Of a stretch of 64,000 nt of DNA, positions 53,493 to 64,000 are shown one piece after another (the stretch's first letter is position 1; the number at the start of each line of letters is the position of its first letter). Source of the DNA: Epichloe hybrida (Eukaryota > Ascomycota > Sordariomycetes > Hypocreales > Clavicipitaceae); NCBI GenBank assembly GCA_019022495.1, contig JAFEKR010000015.1, positions 124,001 to 188,000 of the forward strand, in the 5' to 3' direction. A program made the position numbers and the translations under genes. The notes below the pieces were generated by a model. It was not told where the DNA came from. It did not search any database and was given only the letters and a program-made list of their open reading frames with translations.

Positions 53493-56400
53493 ATGGCTGG
53501 AAGACTGACAGGACGTCACCGCACCGGCCCCTCGGGGAATCGTGACGACGTCTTGCTGGATCTGGACAATGACCAGCCTGTTTACGGCGGCGGCCAAAGA
53601 TCAGCCTTGAACGATGACGATTTGATGCGACGCTACAGCCACGATCAAGAACCACAAGGCCGACCGTCCGTTTCATATGATGATTTTGTCGGCGAATCAA
53701 GTCCATCCGCCGCTCGCTCTGGCGGCGCTGGGCTGGCTCTCTCGAGCCAGGGCGCGAGCGGACCGTACATGAACAGGCAATACAGCCAGACATCAGAGCT
53801 GGGCAATTACCAGCGTTATGCCGACGACTTTGACGACTATCCCGCCGACGGTGCTTCATATTACCAGCATGGGGGTGCAGCTGACGGCCCATCTGCGTCC
53901 AGTCGAAACAATGCTAGGAATCGAAACAGTGTGCTGAGCATGGGTGGAGGCTTTGTAGGAAAAGTCAAGAATAGACTCGGCATGGGCCAAGGATACTCGG
54001 AAATGGACTTGCCCTTGACAGAACACGGCCAAGAGCGTCGTGTTGCCGCCGCCGGAGCCGATGCTCAGCAGGGACAAAAGAGCAAAGGCTTCGACATGGG
54101 CAACTTCAGATTTGGCTTTGGCTTTGGCCGCAATAGACCAGACCCCTCAACTCTGGGACCTCGAATCATCCACCTCAACAACCCACCCGCCAACGCAGCG
54201 AACAAGTACGTCGACAACCACATCTCGACGGCCAAATACAATGTTGCCACGTTCCTTCCCAAGTTCCTCCTCGAGCAATTCTCCAAATTCGCCAACATCT
54301 TCTTCTTGTTCACGGCTGGCTTACAGCAGATTCCCGGTCTCTCGCCGACGAATCGATATACGACCATTGCGCCTCTGCTGATTGTGCTTCTCATCTCAGC
54401 GGGTAAGGAATTGGTGGAAGATTATCGGAGAAAACAGGCCGACAACGCACTCAACACATCCAAGGCACAGGTTTTGCGCGGCTCGAGCTTCACCGAAACC
54501 AAATGGATCAACGTGGCCGTGGGAGACATTATTCGCGTGGAATCAGAAGAGCCATTCCCCGCAGATCTCGTCCTCGTTGCCAGCTCTGAGCCCGAAGGTC
54601 TCTGCTACATCGAGACGGCGAATCTCGATGGCGAGACAAACTTGAAGATCAAGCAGGCCCTTCCGGAGACCTCCTCCATGGTCTCTTCGAGCGAATTGAG
54701 CAGACTCGGTGGGCGTATCAAGTCAGAACAGCCCAACAGCAGCCTGTACACGTACGAGGCAACGTTGACGATGCAAGCTGGCGGAGGTGAAAAGGAACTG
54801 GCGCTCAACCCCGAACAACTTCTCCTCCGAGGCGCCACCTTGAGAAACACGCCATGGATCCACGGCGTAGTCGTCTTCACCGGACACGAGACGAAGCTCA
54901 TGCGAAATGCAACGGCAACCCCTATCAAGCGGACCAAGGTCGAGAAGAAGCTCAACTGGCTGGTGCTGGTGCTCGTTGGAATGCTCCTGGCCCTCAGTGT
55001 CATCTGTACCGTCGGGGACCTCATCATGCGCAGTGTGCACGGAGATTCGTTCGACTATCTATACCTTGACAAGATTGACAGTGCTGGGCAAGTTGCCAGG
55101 ACCTTCGTCAGGGACATGGTTACATACTGGGTGCTCTTTTCCTCACTTGTTCCGATTTCACTCTTCGTCACTGTGGAGCTTGTCAAATATTGGCATGGAA
55201 TCCTCATCAACGATGACCTGGACATGTACTATGACAAGGCAGATACTCCCGCAACATGTCGCACTTCCAGTTTGGTCGAAGAACTGGGCATGGTCGAGTT
55301 TGTCTTCTCCGACAAGACTGGCACGCTCACATGCAACCAGATGGAGTTCAAGCAGTGCACAATCGCAGGGCTCCAGTACGCCGACGATGTCCCCGAAGAT
55401 CGCCGCGCCGCCGGACCTGATGACGAGCGAGGCATCCACAACTTCAACAGGCTGCGATCCAACTTGGCGGAAGGGCACGAATCCGCCATGGCCATCGATC
55501 ACTTCCTCGCTCTGTTGGCCACCTGCCACACTGTCATCCCGGAAATGGACGAAAAGGGACATGTCAGATACCAGGCAGCATCTCCCGACGAGGGTGCCTT
55601 GGTGCAGGGCGCGCTGGATCTTGGATATCGTTTTACAGCACGAAAGCCCAGGTCGGTCATCATCCAGGCCGGCGGCCAGCAGCTCGAATACGAATTACTG
55701 GCCGTTTGCGAATTCAACTCCACCCGCAAGCGAATGTCGGCAATCTACCGCTGCTCCGACGGCAAGCTGCGAATCTACTGCAAAGGTGCCGACACGGTCA
55801 TACTGGAACGCCTGAACGACCAGAACCCTCACGTCGAGGCCACTCTGCGACACTTGGAGGAGTACGCGTCCGAAGGTCTGCGCACGCTTTGCTTGGCCAT
55901 GCGCGAGATACCGGAGCAGGAATTCGCCGAGTGGTATAAGATCCATGATGCGGCAGCGACGATTGTGGGCGGAACCCGAGCAGAGGAACTGGACAGGGCC
56001 GCCGAGATCATCGAACACGACTTTTTTCTTCTCGGTGCCACCGCCATTGAGGACCGTCTCCAGGACGGTGTTCCTGAGACCATTCACACACTGCAACAGG
56101 CCAACATCAAGGTTTGGGTCCTCACAGGAGATCGTCAGGAGACGGCCATCAACATTGGTATGAGCTGCAAGCTTCTGAGCGAAGATATGCTGCTGTTGGT
56201 CGTGAACGAGGAATCACCCGCTGCCACGCGAGACAATATCCAGAAGAAGCTGGATGCGATCCGAACCCAGGGGGACGGCACCATCGAGACGGAAACGTTG
56301 GCGCTGGTCATCGATGGTAAATCATTGACTTATGCACTGGAGAAGGACCTTGAGAAGCTGTTCCTGGACTTGGCCATCATGTGCAAGGCAGTGATTTGCT

Positions 56401-57782
56401 GCCGAGTGTCGCCGCTGCAGAAGGCCCTGGTCGTCAAGCTGGTCAAGAAGTATCAGAAACAGTCCATTCTCCTCGCCATCGGCGACGGAGCCAACGACGT
56501 GTCCATGATCCAGGCCGCTCACATTGGTGTCGGCATCAGCGGCATGGAAGGTCTTCAAGCTGCACGGAGTGCTGATGTTGCCATTGCCCAGTTCAGATAC
56601 CTGCGCAAGTTGCTTCTGGTTCATGGCGCGTGGAGTTATCAGCGTGTGAGCAAGACCATCTTGTTTTCGTTTTACAAGAACATCACCCTGTACTTGACGC
56701 AATTTTGGGTGAGTCCTCGGAAATCTCAACGCGTCGGCTCGTGTCAATCGAAATCAATGTGAGGGCGGGCGTTGGGCGCGACTTGCTGACTGGCTTGTAG
56801 TTTACCTTTCAAAACGTCTTTTCGGGACAAGTCATTTACGAGTCCTGGACACTGTCATTCTACAACGTCTTTTACACAGTTCTTCCGCCTCTGGTCCTGG
56901 GAATCCTCGACCAGTTCATCTCTGCGCGCCTCCTCGACCGGTACCCACAGCTGTACACCATGGGCCAAAGCAACTACTTCTTCAAGCTGAAGACGTTTGC
57001 CCAGTGGATAGCCAATGCGTTCTATCACTCCCTCATCCTCTACGTATTCGCGGCTCTCATCTGGCACGGGGATCTCATCCAGGGGGACGGCGAGGTCGCA
57101 GGCCACTGGGTCTGGGGAACTGCGCTGTATGGCGCCGTCCTGCTCACTGTTCTGGGCAAGGCGGCTCTGGTGACGAACAACTGGACCAAGTACCACGTGC
57201 TGGCCATTCCCGGCAGCATGGCCATCTGGTACGTCTTCATCGCTGCCTACGGCACAGTGGCACCCAAGGTCCACTTCTCCATGGAGTACCACGGTGTCGT
57301 CGCGAGACTGTACACGAGTCCCGTCTTTTGGCTCCAGACGGTTGCCCTGGCCGTCATGTGTCTGATACGCGACGTGGCATGGAAATATGCCAAGCGCATG
57401 TACCGCCCCCAGACCTACCATCACATCCAAGAAATCCAAAAGTACAATATCCAAGATTATAGACCGAGGTACGTTCCAAAAGAAAGAGCGAGCAGTGTTT
57501 CCAGGGCTGCCGAGAACCCGGACGAGAAGCAGAGCAAACAAAGTCTGTTTGTATTGCATGTATGCGGGTAAGATGGTCACTAACGCGTTTTGGACATGTA
57601 GAATGGAGCAATTCCAGAAAGCGATCCGGAAAGTCCGGCAAGTGCAACGAATGCGCAAGCAACGTGGCTATGCTTTTTCGCAGGCCGACGAGAGCCAAAC
57701 GCGCGTCCTGCAGGCATATGACACAACGAAGCACAGAGGTCGCTACGGAGAAATGGCGAGTTCAAGGCCGGCCGAGCGGTAG
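53493..57782 (+). CDS. DRS2: P4-ATPase phospholipid flippase, Drs2 type
   Basis: Three exons (53493-56708, 56801-57468, 57602-57782) give 1354 residues. A long disordered N-terminus precedes RIIHLNN...NHISTAKYNVATFLPKFLLEQFSKFANIFF-type sequence that marks the Drs2/ATP8A class. The actuator motif DGET is at 379-382, the phosphorylation site DKTGTLT begins at Asp607, and the hinge GDGANDVSMIQ lies near 997. The P4 hallmark PISL occurs in membrane segment 4. About ten membrane spans are present, the last ones in exon 2. The C-terminal tail is basic. Drs2 with a Cdc50 partner flips phosphatidylserine/ethanolamine to the cytosolic leaflet in the trans-Golgi network. Intact and full length. Confidence 0.96.
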
Positions 57783-58745
57783 AAGCAAAGCATTTTATTA
57801 CGAGGGGTTTTTTTTTTCTCTGCGGTTTTTTTTTTGGTGTGGTGACGGTGGGAAAGCAATTGTACAATCGAAAACTGTCGGAAATTATCCTTATTCATCT
57901 CGTCGTACTCATGTCAGTCAATCAGGTGCTTCCATGCGCGGAGGACGGCAGCAGAGAGACAAGGACGCAAGAAGAAAAGCATGGTGGTCCGAAAGGATGA
58001 ATATTTTGGGAAGCGCGGCATTTAGAGGGGCTGGGAAATGTTATTCCGTAGCGTGGTCATCCTTTTTCATCGTTCGTGTCAATGAGCAAAGTCCGAGGGG
58101 CATCGCGCATGAGGGAGCAGTTATTATTCAAAGTGACGCTTCCTACCCCTTGGCTCACTTTGTCGCGCAGGTTGCATGTGCCCGGTCGTTTGGTTCAGGA
58201 ACGGGCAACGTTTGGGCAATTTGGAGTTTTTGCGTTTGGGGATATCATGAATCAAGTTGGCAAAGTCTCGGTTCTGAAGACGAATCGAATTCACGTCTTG
58301 TCAAACATGACGTGCCTCCCCCCCACATGGTACACGTGGTACATATGGTGCCTGGAAGATGCCAGTTTCTTTTGTTTATCAAAGTCAAGTCCTGCTTAAA
58401 GTAAGATACCTACATTTTAGCTATTATAAAGTTGCTATCCCCTATGTTAATCTGTGAGCGGGATGTATCGCTGCATGGCAGCATGAATACTTTTTGCAGA
58501 CACGTGTAGTTGTGTAGAAATTCATAGAATGTATCTAAATTACATAAACACTATACCCCCCCTATTCATAATATGTCTTTTTGACTAGGGCTGCGTAAAT
58601 GCCTACAATAGCATCAAGTGCTAAAAAGAAGCAAATTCTGCTATTTTCTGGGTGTAAACTTTGCACTCTGCGTAGTCCACTCACGAAGTTTGCACCGGTG
58701 TAAGCTTTACGCCTGGTTGCGATCAGGACACTTGCCAGCTGTCAA
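57783..58745. other. Convergent 3' region
   Basis: Nearly 1 kb between the flippase and the convergent 452-residue protein gene. T runs lie at 57808-57834, and the right half is AT-rich. No gene is supported. Confidence 0.45.
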
Positions 58746-60104
58746 CTACTCTGGCCTCAAGGCCGCCAACTCTGCACTTGTAACCGGAAAATCCTGCATG
58801 ATGGGAATCATATGTTCCTCCATAAAGTATACACCTTCATCGCCGTTGAACACATACTGGACCGCTGGACGTCCCTGCCTGTTCATAAAAACGCAGCCTC
58901 CATCAACCTCTTCATAACTCCTCATTCTTCTATAGCAAGGATTTGGCTTCGTTGCAATAGTCCCGATAATCAGAGTTGCTGCAGTGATGGCTCTTCTCAT
59001 ATCTCTTGGACCGTGTTGGCTATTTCGGCTATAATAGACTGCTTTCTCCCAAGTTTTGTTATTTCCACTCGGGTCCCAATGCATTAAAAGAAGCTGCTCT
59101 ACTGGGAGAGACTCAATCGCAGAATTGGGGACATTGAACTGCAGTAGTACAGCTGTGCCATCCTGATAAAGATTTTTCGCGTATTGGGCGTATTTTATGG
59201 CAACATCTCGATCAAGGGTAAAGTAGCCTCCCTTTTCACGGTATAAAAAGTCGGTTGGAGAGGGGGATGATAATTCGTCAACCTTGACAGCGTCTTCAGC
59301 CTCGCGAAAATTCCTCATCCGAGTTTGAGAGATGCCCCTGTAGAGGATCGTGTATCCAGGTTGCGTCCGGGCAGCTCTTAGGGCAAATTCCGATGTCGAG
59401 GTATGTATAGAAATCCCTGCTCGCTCTCGGATCGTTTCAGATATCGATCGCTGTGCAGAAGTTCTAGTCAAAGGCTGTGATGCACTAGGTCTAGAATGTG
59501 CACGCAGTACTGCCATCTCTCGTTCACGGGACGCAGCCTGTATTTCTTGAAGCCCGAGATAACGTATCTCGATAGCGTCTCGAAGCCAGTAAAGGCATGA
59601 CTTTGTGAGACGAACAGATCGAAAGCGCGGGTCCATAATAGCTGTTTGTAGTTCGGAATTGATGCCACAGCGATGCATAAATTGAATCCACTCTTCATCA
59701 TTCTCCGAACAGTCATCGCGATGGTTGGCAGGTACTAATCGAAGAAGAACAAGGTCGATGAAGGTCATCGGCCCCGCTGGATCCTCGTAATTGTCCCAAT
59801 CGATTTCATCGATTTCTCGTGGATGAGGCCAGTTTGTCCAAAGATTCCAGATGTAATTTGCCTTTTCTGCAGTGAACCCAAGATATAGTAGGGTCGTTCG
59901 AGAAATAAGTGTAACAGGAATTGTAGAAAAGCAGGAGCCAGAGGAGGCAGCTGAGATAGGCTGAAGAGGAAGATGGGTATTCTCTTCGTCACTTGATCGA
60001 TTCATACGACGCCTATGCAGTTTGATTGTACCATCTGCGCGTGGTGGGGTGGCCAGGCCACTCTCGACGAGGGCCTGAAGATCTTCTGGTGCGAGAACGG
60101 ACAT
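58746..60104 (-). CDS. Lineage-specific protein with possible ADP-ribosyltransferase-like fold
   Basis: A single exon of 452 residues from ATG 60104. I do not recognise the full-length family. The C-terminal half has YTILYRGISQ (Arg256), then about 35 residues later GGYFTLDRDVAIKYAQYAK (Thr296), then TAVLLQFNVP, and near the end AVQYVFNGDE. The order Y-R-G, a Y-F-T strand followed by an A..YA helix, and a terminal strand resembles the R-S/T-E/Q layout of ART-fold proteins such as DUF3990. This is an inference from spacing, not a database match. The final position is Gln, not Glu, so activity is doubtful. The N-terminal half is helical and Trp/Asp-rich (WNLWTNWPHPREIDEIDW). No signal peptide is seen. 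A tandem repeat lies immediately upstream. Confidence 0.7.
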   Translation of the reverse strand: MSVLAPEDLQALVESGLATPPRADGTIKLHRRRMNRSSDEENTHLPLQPISAASSGSCFSTIPVTLISRTTLLYLGFTAEKANYIWNLWTNWPHPREIDEIDWDNYEDPAGPMTFIDLVLLRLVPANHRDDCSENDEEWIQFMHRCGINSELQTAIMDPRFRSVRLTKSCLYWLRDAIEIRYLGLQEIQAASREREMAVLRAHSRPSASQPLTRTSAQRSISETIRERAGISIHTSTSEFALRAARTQPGYTILYRGISQTRMRNFREAEDAVKVDELSSPSPTDFLYREKGGYFTLDRDVAIKYAQYAKNLYQDGTAVLLQFNVPNSAIESLPVEQLLLMHWDPSGNNKTWEKAVYYSRNSQHGPRDMRRAITAATLIIGTIATKPNPCYRRMRSYEEVDGGCVFMNRQGRPAVQYVFNGDEGVYFMEEHMIPIMQDFPVTSAELAALRPE

Positions 60105-61628
60105 TTTGCTATTTGGGTTGGAGAGATGAGAGAGCTTTCGTCCGTGCTCGCTATTTGGGTTGGAGAGATAGGGAGAGCTCTTGTCCGTTCTCGCTATTTG
60201 GGATGGAGAGATAGAGAGAGAGAGCTTTTGAGAAGTTTGAAGTGACGGGAAAGCTGGATCGTGTCACAAAGAGACAAAAGGGGATTGCTGAAGGAGAGAG
60301 AAGAGGGAGAATGGAAAGTGAGCTGTACTCTGTAAAATAGTTAGTAAAAAGGGCAACAAGGTTTAGAAATGGAAGTGAGTTTGAAGTCTAATCAGAGCGA
60401 TCCACACGCGTGCTATGAGTCACCCATCGTTGCTCAGGCAGCATATGTACTTACAGAAAAAGAAAATAGCTCGATGATCACGATGTGCAAAAGACACAGA
60501 CTTGACGGTGTGATAATTGGTGGCGAACGAGAAATTAGATGATGTGGTGGGTTAGAAAGGGGGAGAAGAACAACCGACGCTGGGGCTGACGTGAAGGTGG
60601 CTGACAGTCGCAACAGCTGCGAAAGGGTGGACAACTGTGAAATGATGCAAACGATGAAAAGAGATGGTGATGATTGACTAGCTAGGAAATCTATGAGAAG
60701 GAAAGGGAAGCTGTATATGAGCTTAAGCTTCAAGATGTATCAAAGAAGAGCAAAGATGAACAGAGAAGCTGATCAATGAGGGGTTTGATCAGCAAACGAA
60801 GCGAGGTCTTTGGGTGTGATTCACGAGCCGCTGCAAACTTTTCACTAGTGCGAAATGCACATGTCTGAGCCAATCACTCCCTCTGCCGGGCCGGGTGCCC
60901 AACTTCTGCATGACCTCTTCCGGCCCTCCGGCGGGCACCGGGGCCAGGCGCCCGCCGAGGCATACAAGAGCCGGTAAGGCTACACTTTTCCTACCGACCG
61001 GGCATGTAAAACCAATCAGAATCAGAAACTACGAATTCAGTCACCATGCTACTACATGTACATACGGACTACAGAAGCTCCAAATGACGAAATACGAAAC
61101 CTGGGGTCACAAGGGAGGCCGGCGTGCAAGGTCCTCGTGACCTCGTGACCTTGACCCGACCGCGCCAGCCGCCACTATGTACAGTGGTGTACAAGTATGT
61201 ACTCCCTGTATTATGTATGCCATGCTATGCTATGTATATGCTCGCAAACACAACCAATGCCCATTCCTGGCCCCTTTCCACGCCCAACCACTCAGATGTC
61301 TCCACTATGCCTGCCAACAAAAGAAAAATCCAATCGTCCAAAATCTGCGTCTGGGACAATCGCCATCGTAACAAGCTTTGTACTTTTTTTACCCTTTTTT
61401 TTTTTTCTTTTTCCCCACTGCGCCAGTGGGGAAGAACAGTCAGTATCTGGATGGATTTCCCCAGTCCACAGCTGTATAATAGAAACAATGAGCGAGCTGC
61501 TTTTATTCGCTGTCTGTCTTTCTGTCGTCAATGCATCAAGTCGTTGGATTATACACAATGCAGCGCCCCAGGTCGTGGTCTCAGACGAGGGCAGCTTGGC
61601 GAGCCGCGATTCGAGCGACTTCAAGTCG
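60105..61628. other. Intergenic region with tandem repeat
   Basis: 1.5 kb between two minus-strand genes. It contains the promoter of the 452-residue protein gene, including the tandem repeat at 60108-60238. Short open frames (for example about 99 codons at 60434-60733) lack coding evidence. Confidence 0.45.
60108..60238. repeat. About 42-bp tandem repeat, three copies
   Basis: Units start at 60108, 60150 and 60193, each opening with GCTATTTGGGTTGGAGAGAT (third copy GGGATGG) and ending in a GAGAG..CTTTCGTCC-like segment. The array directly abuts the start codon region of the minus-strand gene, so it lies in its 5' leader or promoter. Confidence 0.85.
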
Positions 61629-62663
61629 TTACCGTCCCAGCACTGGAGTCAAAAGTTCAATACTCTTGGGTCGTGAGTAGGCTCCGGGGTGGCGGGTTGG
61701 CAGTGGCCGGTCCAGCCCGCTTGAGTCTGCGTCGTACGTGTACGGCCCTGCGCTGTAGTGGTAGCCCGTGTCGTAGGTGGATGATAAATGTGGTCCCGAG
61801 GGGCGTCGATAGGATCCTGAAGGGCTAGTTGCAATGCTTCTGCTGAAGGGCCAGAGGCCGCCACCGTTGCTTCCGATGGGAGATGGCGGACTCGGCGGTC
61901 CCATGGTGAGTGATCGAAGCGCGGAAAGCGCATCTGAATGATGGGCAGTGGACATGGTGCCCGGTGAGGCCGGCGGCGACTGGCTAAAGTGCATCGAGTT
62001 GGGCCGTGAGGGCGAAGCTCGAGGAATGATGTCCCTTGGCTCCGCATGTCCAGAGTTGTAGTAGGAGTCATTTCCACCGACAGAATGTGTCCTCATCTGT
62101 GATGGGTGCCACGTGGGGTTCTGGTCAACGCGTCGACATCTGGAATGGAGAAATGCAGCATGTGAGTTGAGAAGCTTGGAGGGTTGAGGGGTTGAGGGGT
62201 TGAGGGGTTGAGGGGTTGAGGGTGGATGATTGATGATTGATCCACAACATGGATGAGCTTATAGTGTGGAGTAGAGCGGGTTTACACGTACGTCTCTGAG
62301 CAGTAAAGATGCTTTTCGTCATGGGGCACGAATTGCTTCTCGCAAGTCATACTGTCGGAAAGAGGAAACCCCAGTCAGCAAAGCATGTCCGACAGGCTTG
62401 ACGAGACAACATGGGGGAACAAGGTACCAGAATTGAGGAAAGCTTTCTCGCTCGTCCTGCCAAGTATCGTAGTATTCCCGCTCCCGCTCGCGCTCCCGGT
62501 GGCTGCGACTCGATTTTTGGGTACCAGAAGGCGTGTGTCGTCTACTCATACCGGGTCTTTTGTATTGTTTCGAGGATGACTCGGTGGAAGTGGCCGATTT
62601 CCGGACGTCCGTCATTGATGTGTTGCTGTGGCCGTGGCCAGACTTTCTTCGGTGGTGATGCAT
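61629..62663 (-). CDS. ECL1: Ecl1-type (life-span regulatory factor) protein
   Basis: Three exons (62663-62428, 62351-62292, 62139-61629) give 268 residues from the ATG at 62663. The small middle exon completes FCMTCEKQFVPHDEKHLYCSETCR, a zinc-binding C-x2-C...C-x3-C block typical of the Ecl1 family. The rest is Ser/Pro/Arg-rich and probably disordered (SRSHRERERERE before the block, SRPNSMHFSQSPPASP after it). Ecl1-family proteins in fission yeast extend chronological life span and respond to nutrient or metal stress; function here is inferred. The 5' end is uncertain. The same frame is open upstream to 62780, where TTTCTTTGTGCAG looks like an intron acceptor, so an upstream exon may exist. 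The last intron carries a 10-bp repeat. Confidence 0.72.
62180..62223. repeat. 10-bp tandem repeat (GGTTGAGGGG) inside an intron
   Basis: Four to five copies of GGTTGAGGGG lie in the second intron of the Ecl1-type gene, downstream of the GTACGT donor in the transcript direction. The gene's splice sites are unaffected. Confidence 0.8.
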
Positions 62664-62780
62664 TGTTGGCGAGGTTGAACCGTTGCCGTCTTGCCGACGG
62701 GCTGATTGATTGGTCGATATATGCTCAAGAAAGCCTCCTTCAAGCGAGCGAAGCCTGGTGCCGAGTTGGGATGGCTGCAC

Positions 62781-64000
62781 AAAGAAAAGAAGAGCCCTTT
62801 AGCCCTTTGAAACAACGAAAACAAGACTGGGCGAATGTGCGGCGTCGACGCTCGTGGGTGGGCGACGATTTGTTATTCCGACAGACGGCGACGTGAGAAC
62901 CAATACTGTGCAGGATGGCGGGTCACAAGACGGATGCAGGCGGATCGTCTAATCGCGATCGCTGATAAGAAATGAAGATAGCCCTCGAGCAGCATGCAAG
63001 ATAAGCCAGTTCAAGTAAATCGTCCCGTTGTGCTCGACTCGGCGCGGGGCAAGTTGCGTTGCGCTGCGCTGCGCTAGCCAAAGCAACCCCGTACGTGCTG
63101 CAGCTGCTGCTGCGGCTGATGATGATGATGATAATGATGGTGATGATGATGAGATGCCGGGAGTTGGAGTGGATGCTGGCGAGATACACAGTATGTATGC
63201 CAGGCTGGTCCGAGCGAGTGACTGATGGACTGATGGTTGCTAGCCAGGTCAAGATGAGAGCAACAAAGGCAACAAGGCAGTGGTGCGTGAGGTCTTATAA
63301 AGAAGGGGGGAGAAAGGGTCCTAATTCTCCCTGGCGTTTGATTCTTCTTAACTTATAAAGGACAAGATGATGGACAGACACAAAAGTACTCCCTCCGTCC
63401 GTGGCTTGGTTATTAGCGGCCCGCACCATGCAGGTGTCGTGATTCTGTTTGGGTCACCAACAGCCGAGAGCGGAGAACCGAGATGCAGCAGCGACTTTGG
63501 CGGGCAGCGGCGGCTGGAGGGGCGAGGGCGAGGCACGAGGGACGAGGGACGGGGGACCCCGGCCTCACTCATCAATCTCTCAAGGTACTCCGTACAGATC
63601 CGTACTCACTAACTCTCTACTCGTTCCGTAACAGCGTGGAGCCTCTGGAATCGACGGCGTTCAGTGGCATGCGACAGTCAGTGGTTGTGACTGGTTGTGG
63701 TTGTACACACAAAAGCCCACTTGGTTGCGACACGAGACACGACGACACCGCCATCGAGTCCGTGCAAGAAAGTGTGATTTGGCAGCGTGATGGCGACAGA
63801 TGGCGACAAAGCTGGAGACTCTTTGGCGTCGTGCTACGTCCGTACATGTAATGTACTTCTCTCATTTCTGCATTTCTGCATTTCTGCCGTGCTAGATGCA
63901 CGATGCGGGGGGGAAGGATGCATCGCTGAGGAAAGCACCCCTGCTCTCTCTGAACCCCCCCCTTGCAGAGCTTGCAGAGGGAAGCAAGAGCGGCCCGGTT
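62781..64000. other. Region upstream of Ecl1-type gene to window end
   Basis: Contains the promoter and possibly a first exon of the Ecl1-type gene, a GAT-rich microsatellite at about 63117-63153, a TACTCCCTCCGTCC sequence at 63387-63400 and a GTACTCCGTAC motif at 63585. No gene is supported. Confidence 0.45.

Overview
This is nuclear DNA of a filamentous ascomycete, most likely a Sordariomycete of the Hypocreales type. The evidence is the many short (about 45-110 nt) GT-AG introns with CTGAC/CTAAC branch points, compact core eukaryotic genes, and filamentous-fungal proteins such as a Pex26-type peroxin, an Ecl1-type protein and a ToxE-like bZIP-ankyrin regulator. I see no tRNA, rRNA, CRISPR or plasmid feature.

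Layout. 0-14.3 kb is housekeeping: a saccharopine-dehydrogenase-like oxidoreductase (-), ribosomal protein eL43 (+), a RING-PHD protein (+), mitochondrial ribosomal protein mL46 (+) and cohesin SMC3 (-). 14.3-24.3 kb is an accessory island: a small secreted protein (-), AT-rich sequence with a foldback repeat, a broken ABC transporter (+), an intact bZIP-ankyrin (bANK/ToxE-like) transcription factor (+), a second broken ABC transporter (-) and a fragment of a non-ribosomal peptide synthetase (+). 24.3-26.5 kb is a UshA-type metallophosphatase/5'-nucleotidase (-), followed by 3.5 kb with no gene I can support.

30-64 kb is again mostly core genes: MOT1 (+), CDC37 (+), a GPI-anchored PLC-like phosphodiesterase (+), an Ecm15/MTH1187-family protein (+), a CCDC47 homologue (-), haspin kinase (+), a Pex26-type peroxin (+), PHF5A/Rds3 (-), a pinin-domain protein (+), an epoxide hydrolase (+), CRIPT with an apparent frameshift (-), a Drs2-type flippase (+), a lineage-specific protein with a possible ADP-ribosyltransferase-like fold (-) and an Ecl1-type protein (-).

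How the genes relate. Most core genes are unrelated neighbours. Four divergent pairs share short promoters: oxidoreductase/eL43, CCDC47/haspin, PHF5A/pinin and CRIPT/flippase. PHF5A, pinin and CRIPT are all splicing-associated and lie within 4.5 kb. The main discovery candidate is the 17.6-23.4 kb block. An NRPS condensation/adenylation junction, two decayed multidrug ABC transporters and an apparently intact regulator of the class that controls HC-toxin and apicidin clusters lie together, which suggests the remains of a peptide secondary-metabolite cluster whose regulator outlived its enzymes.
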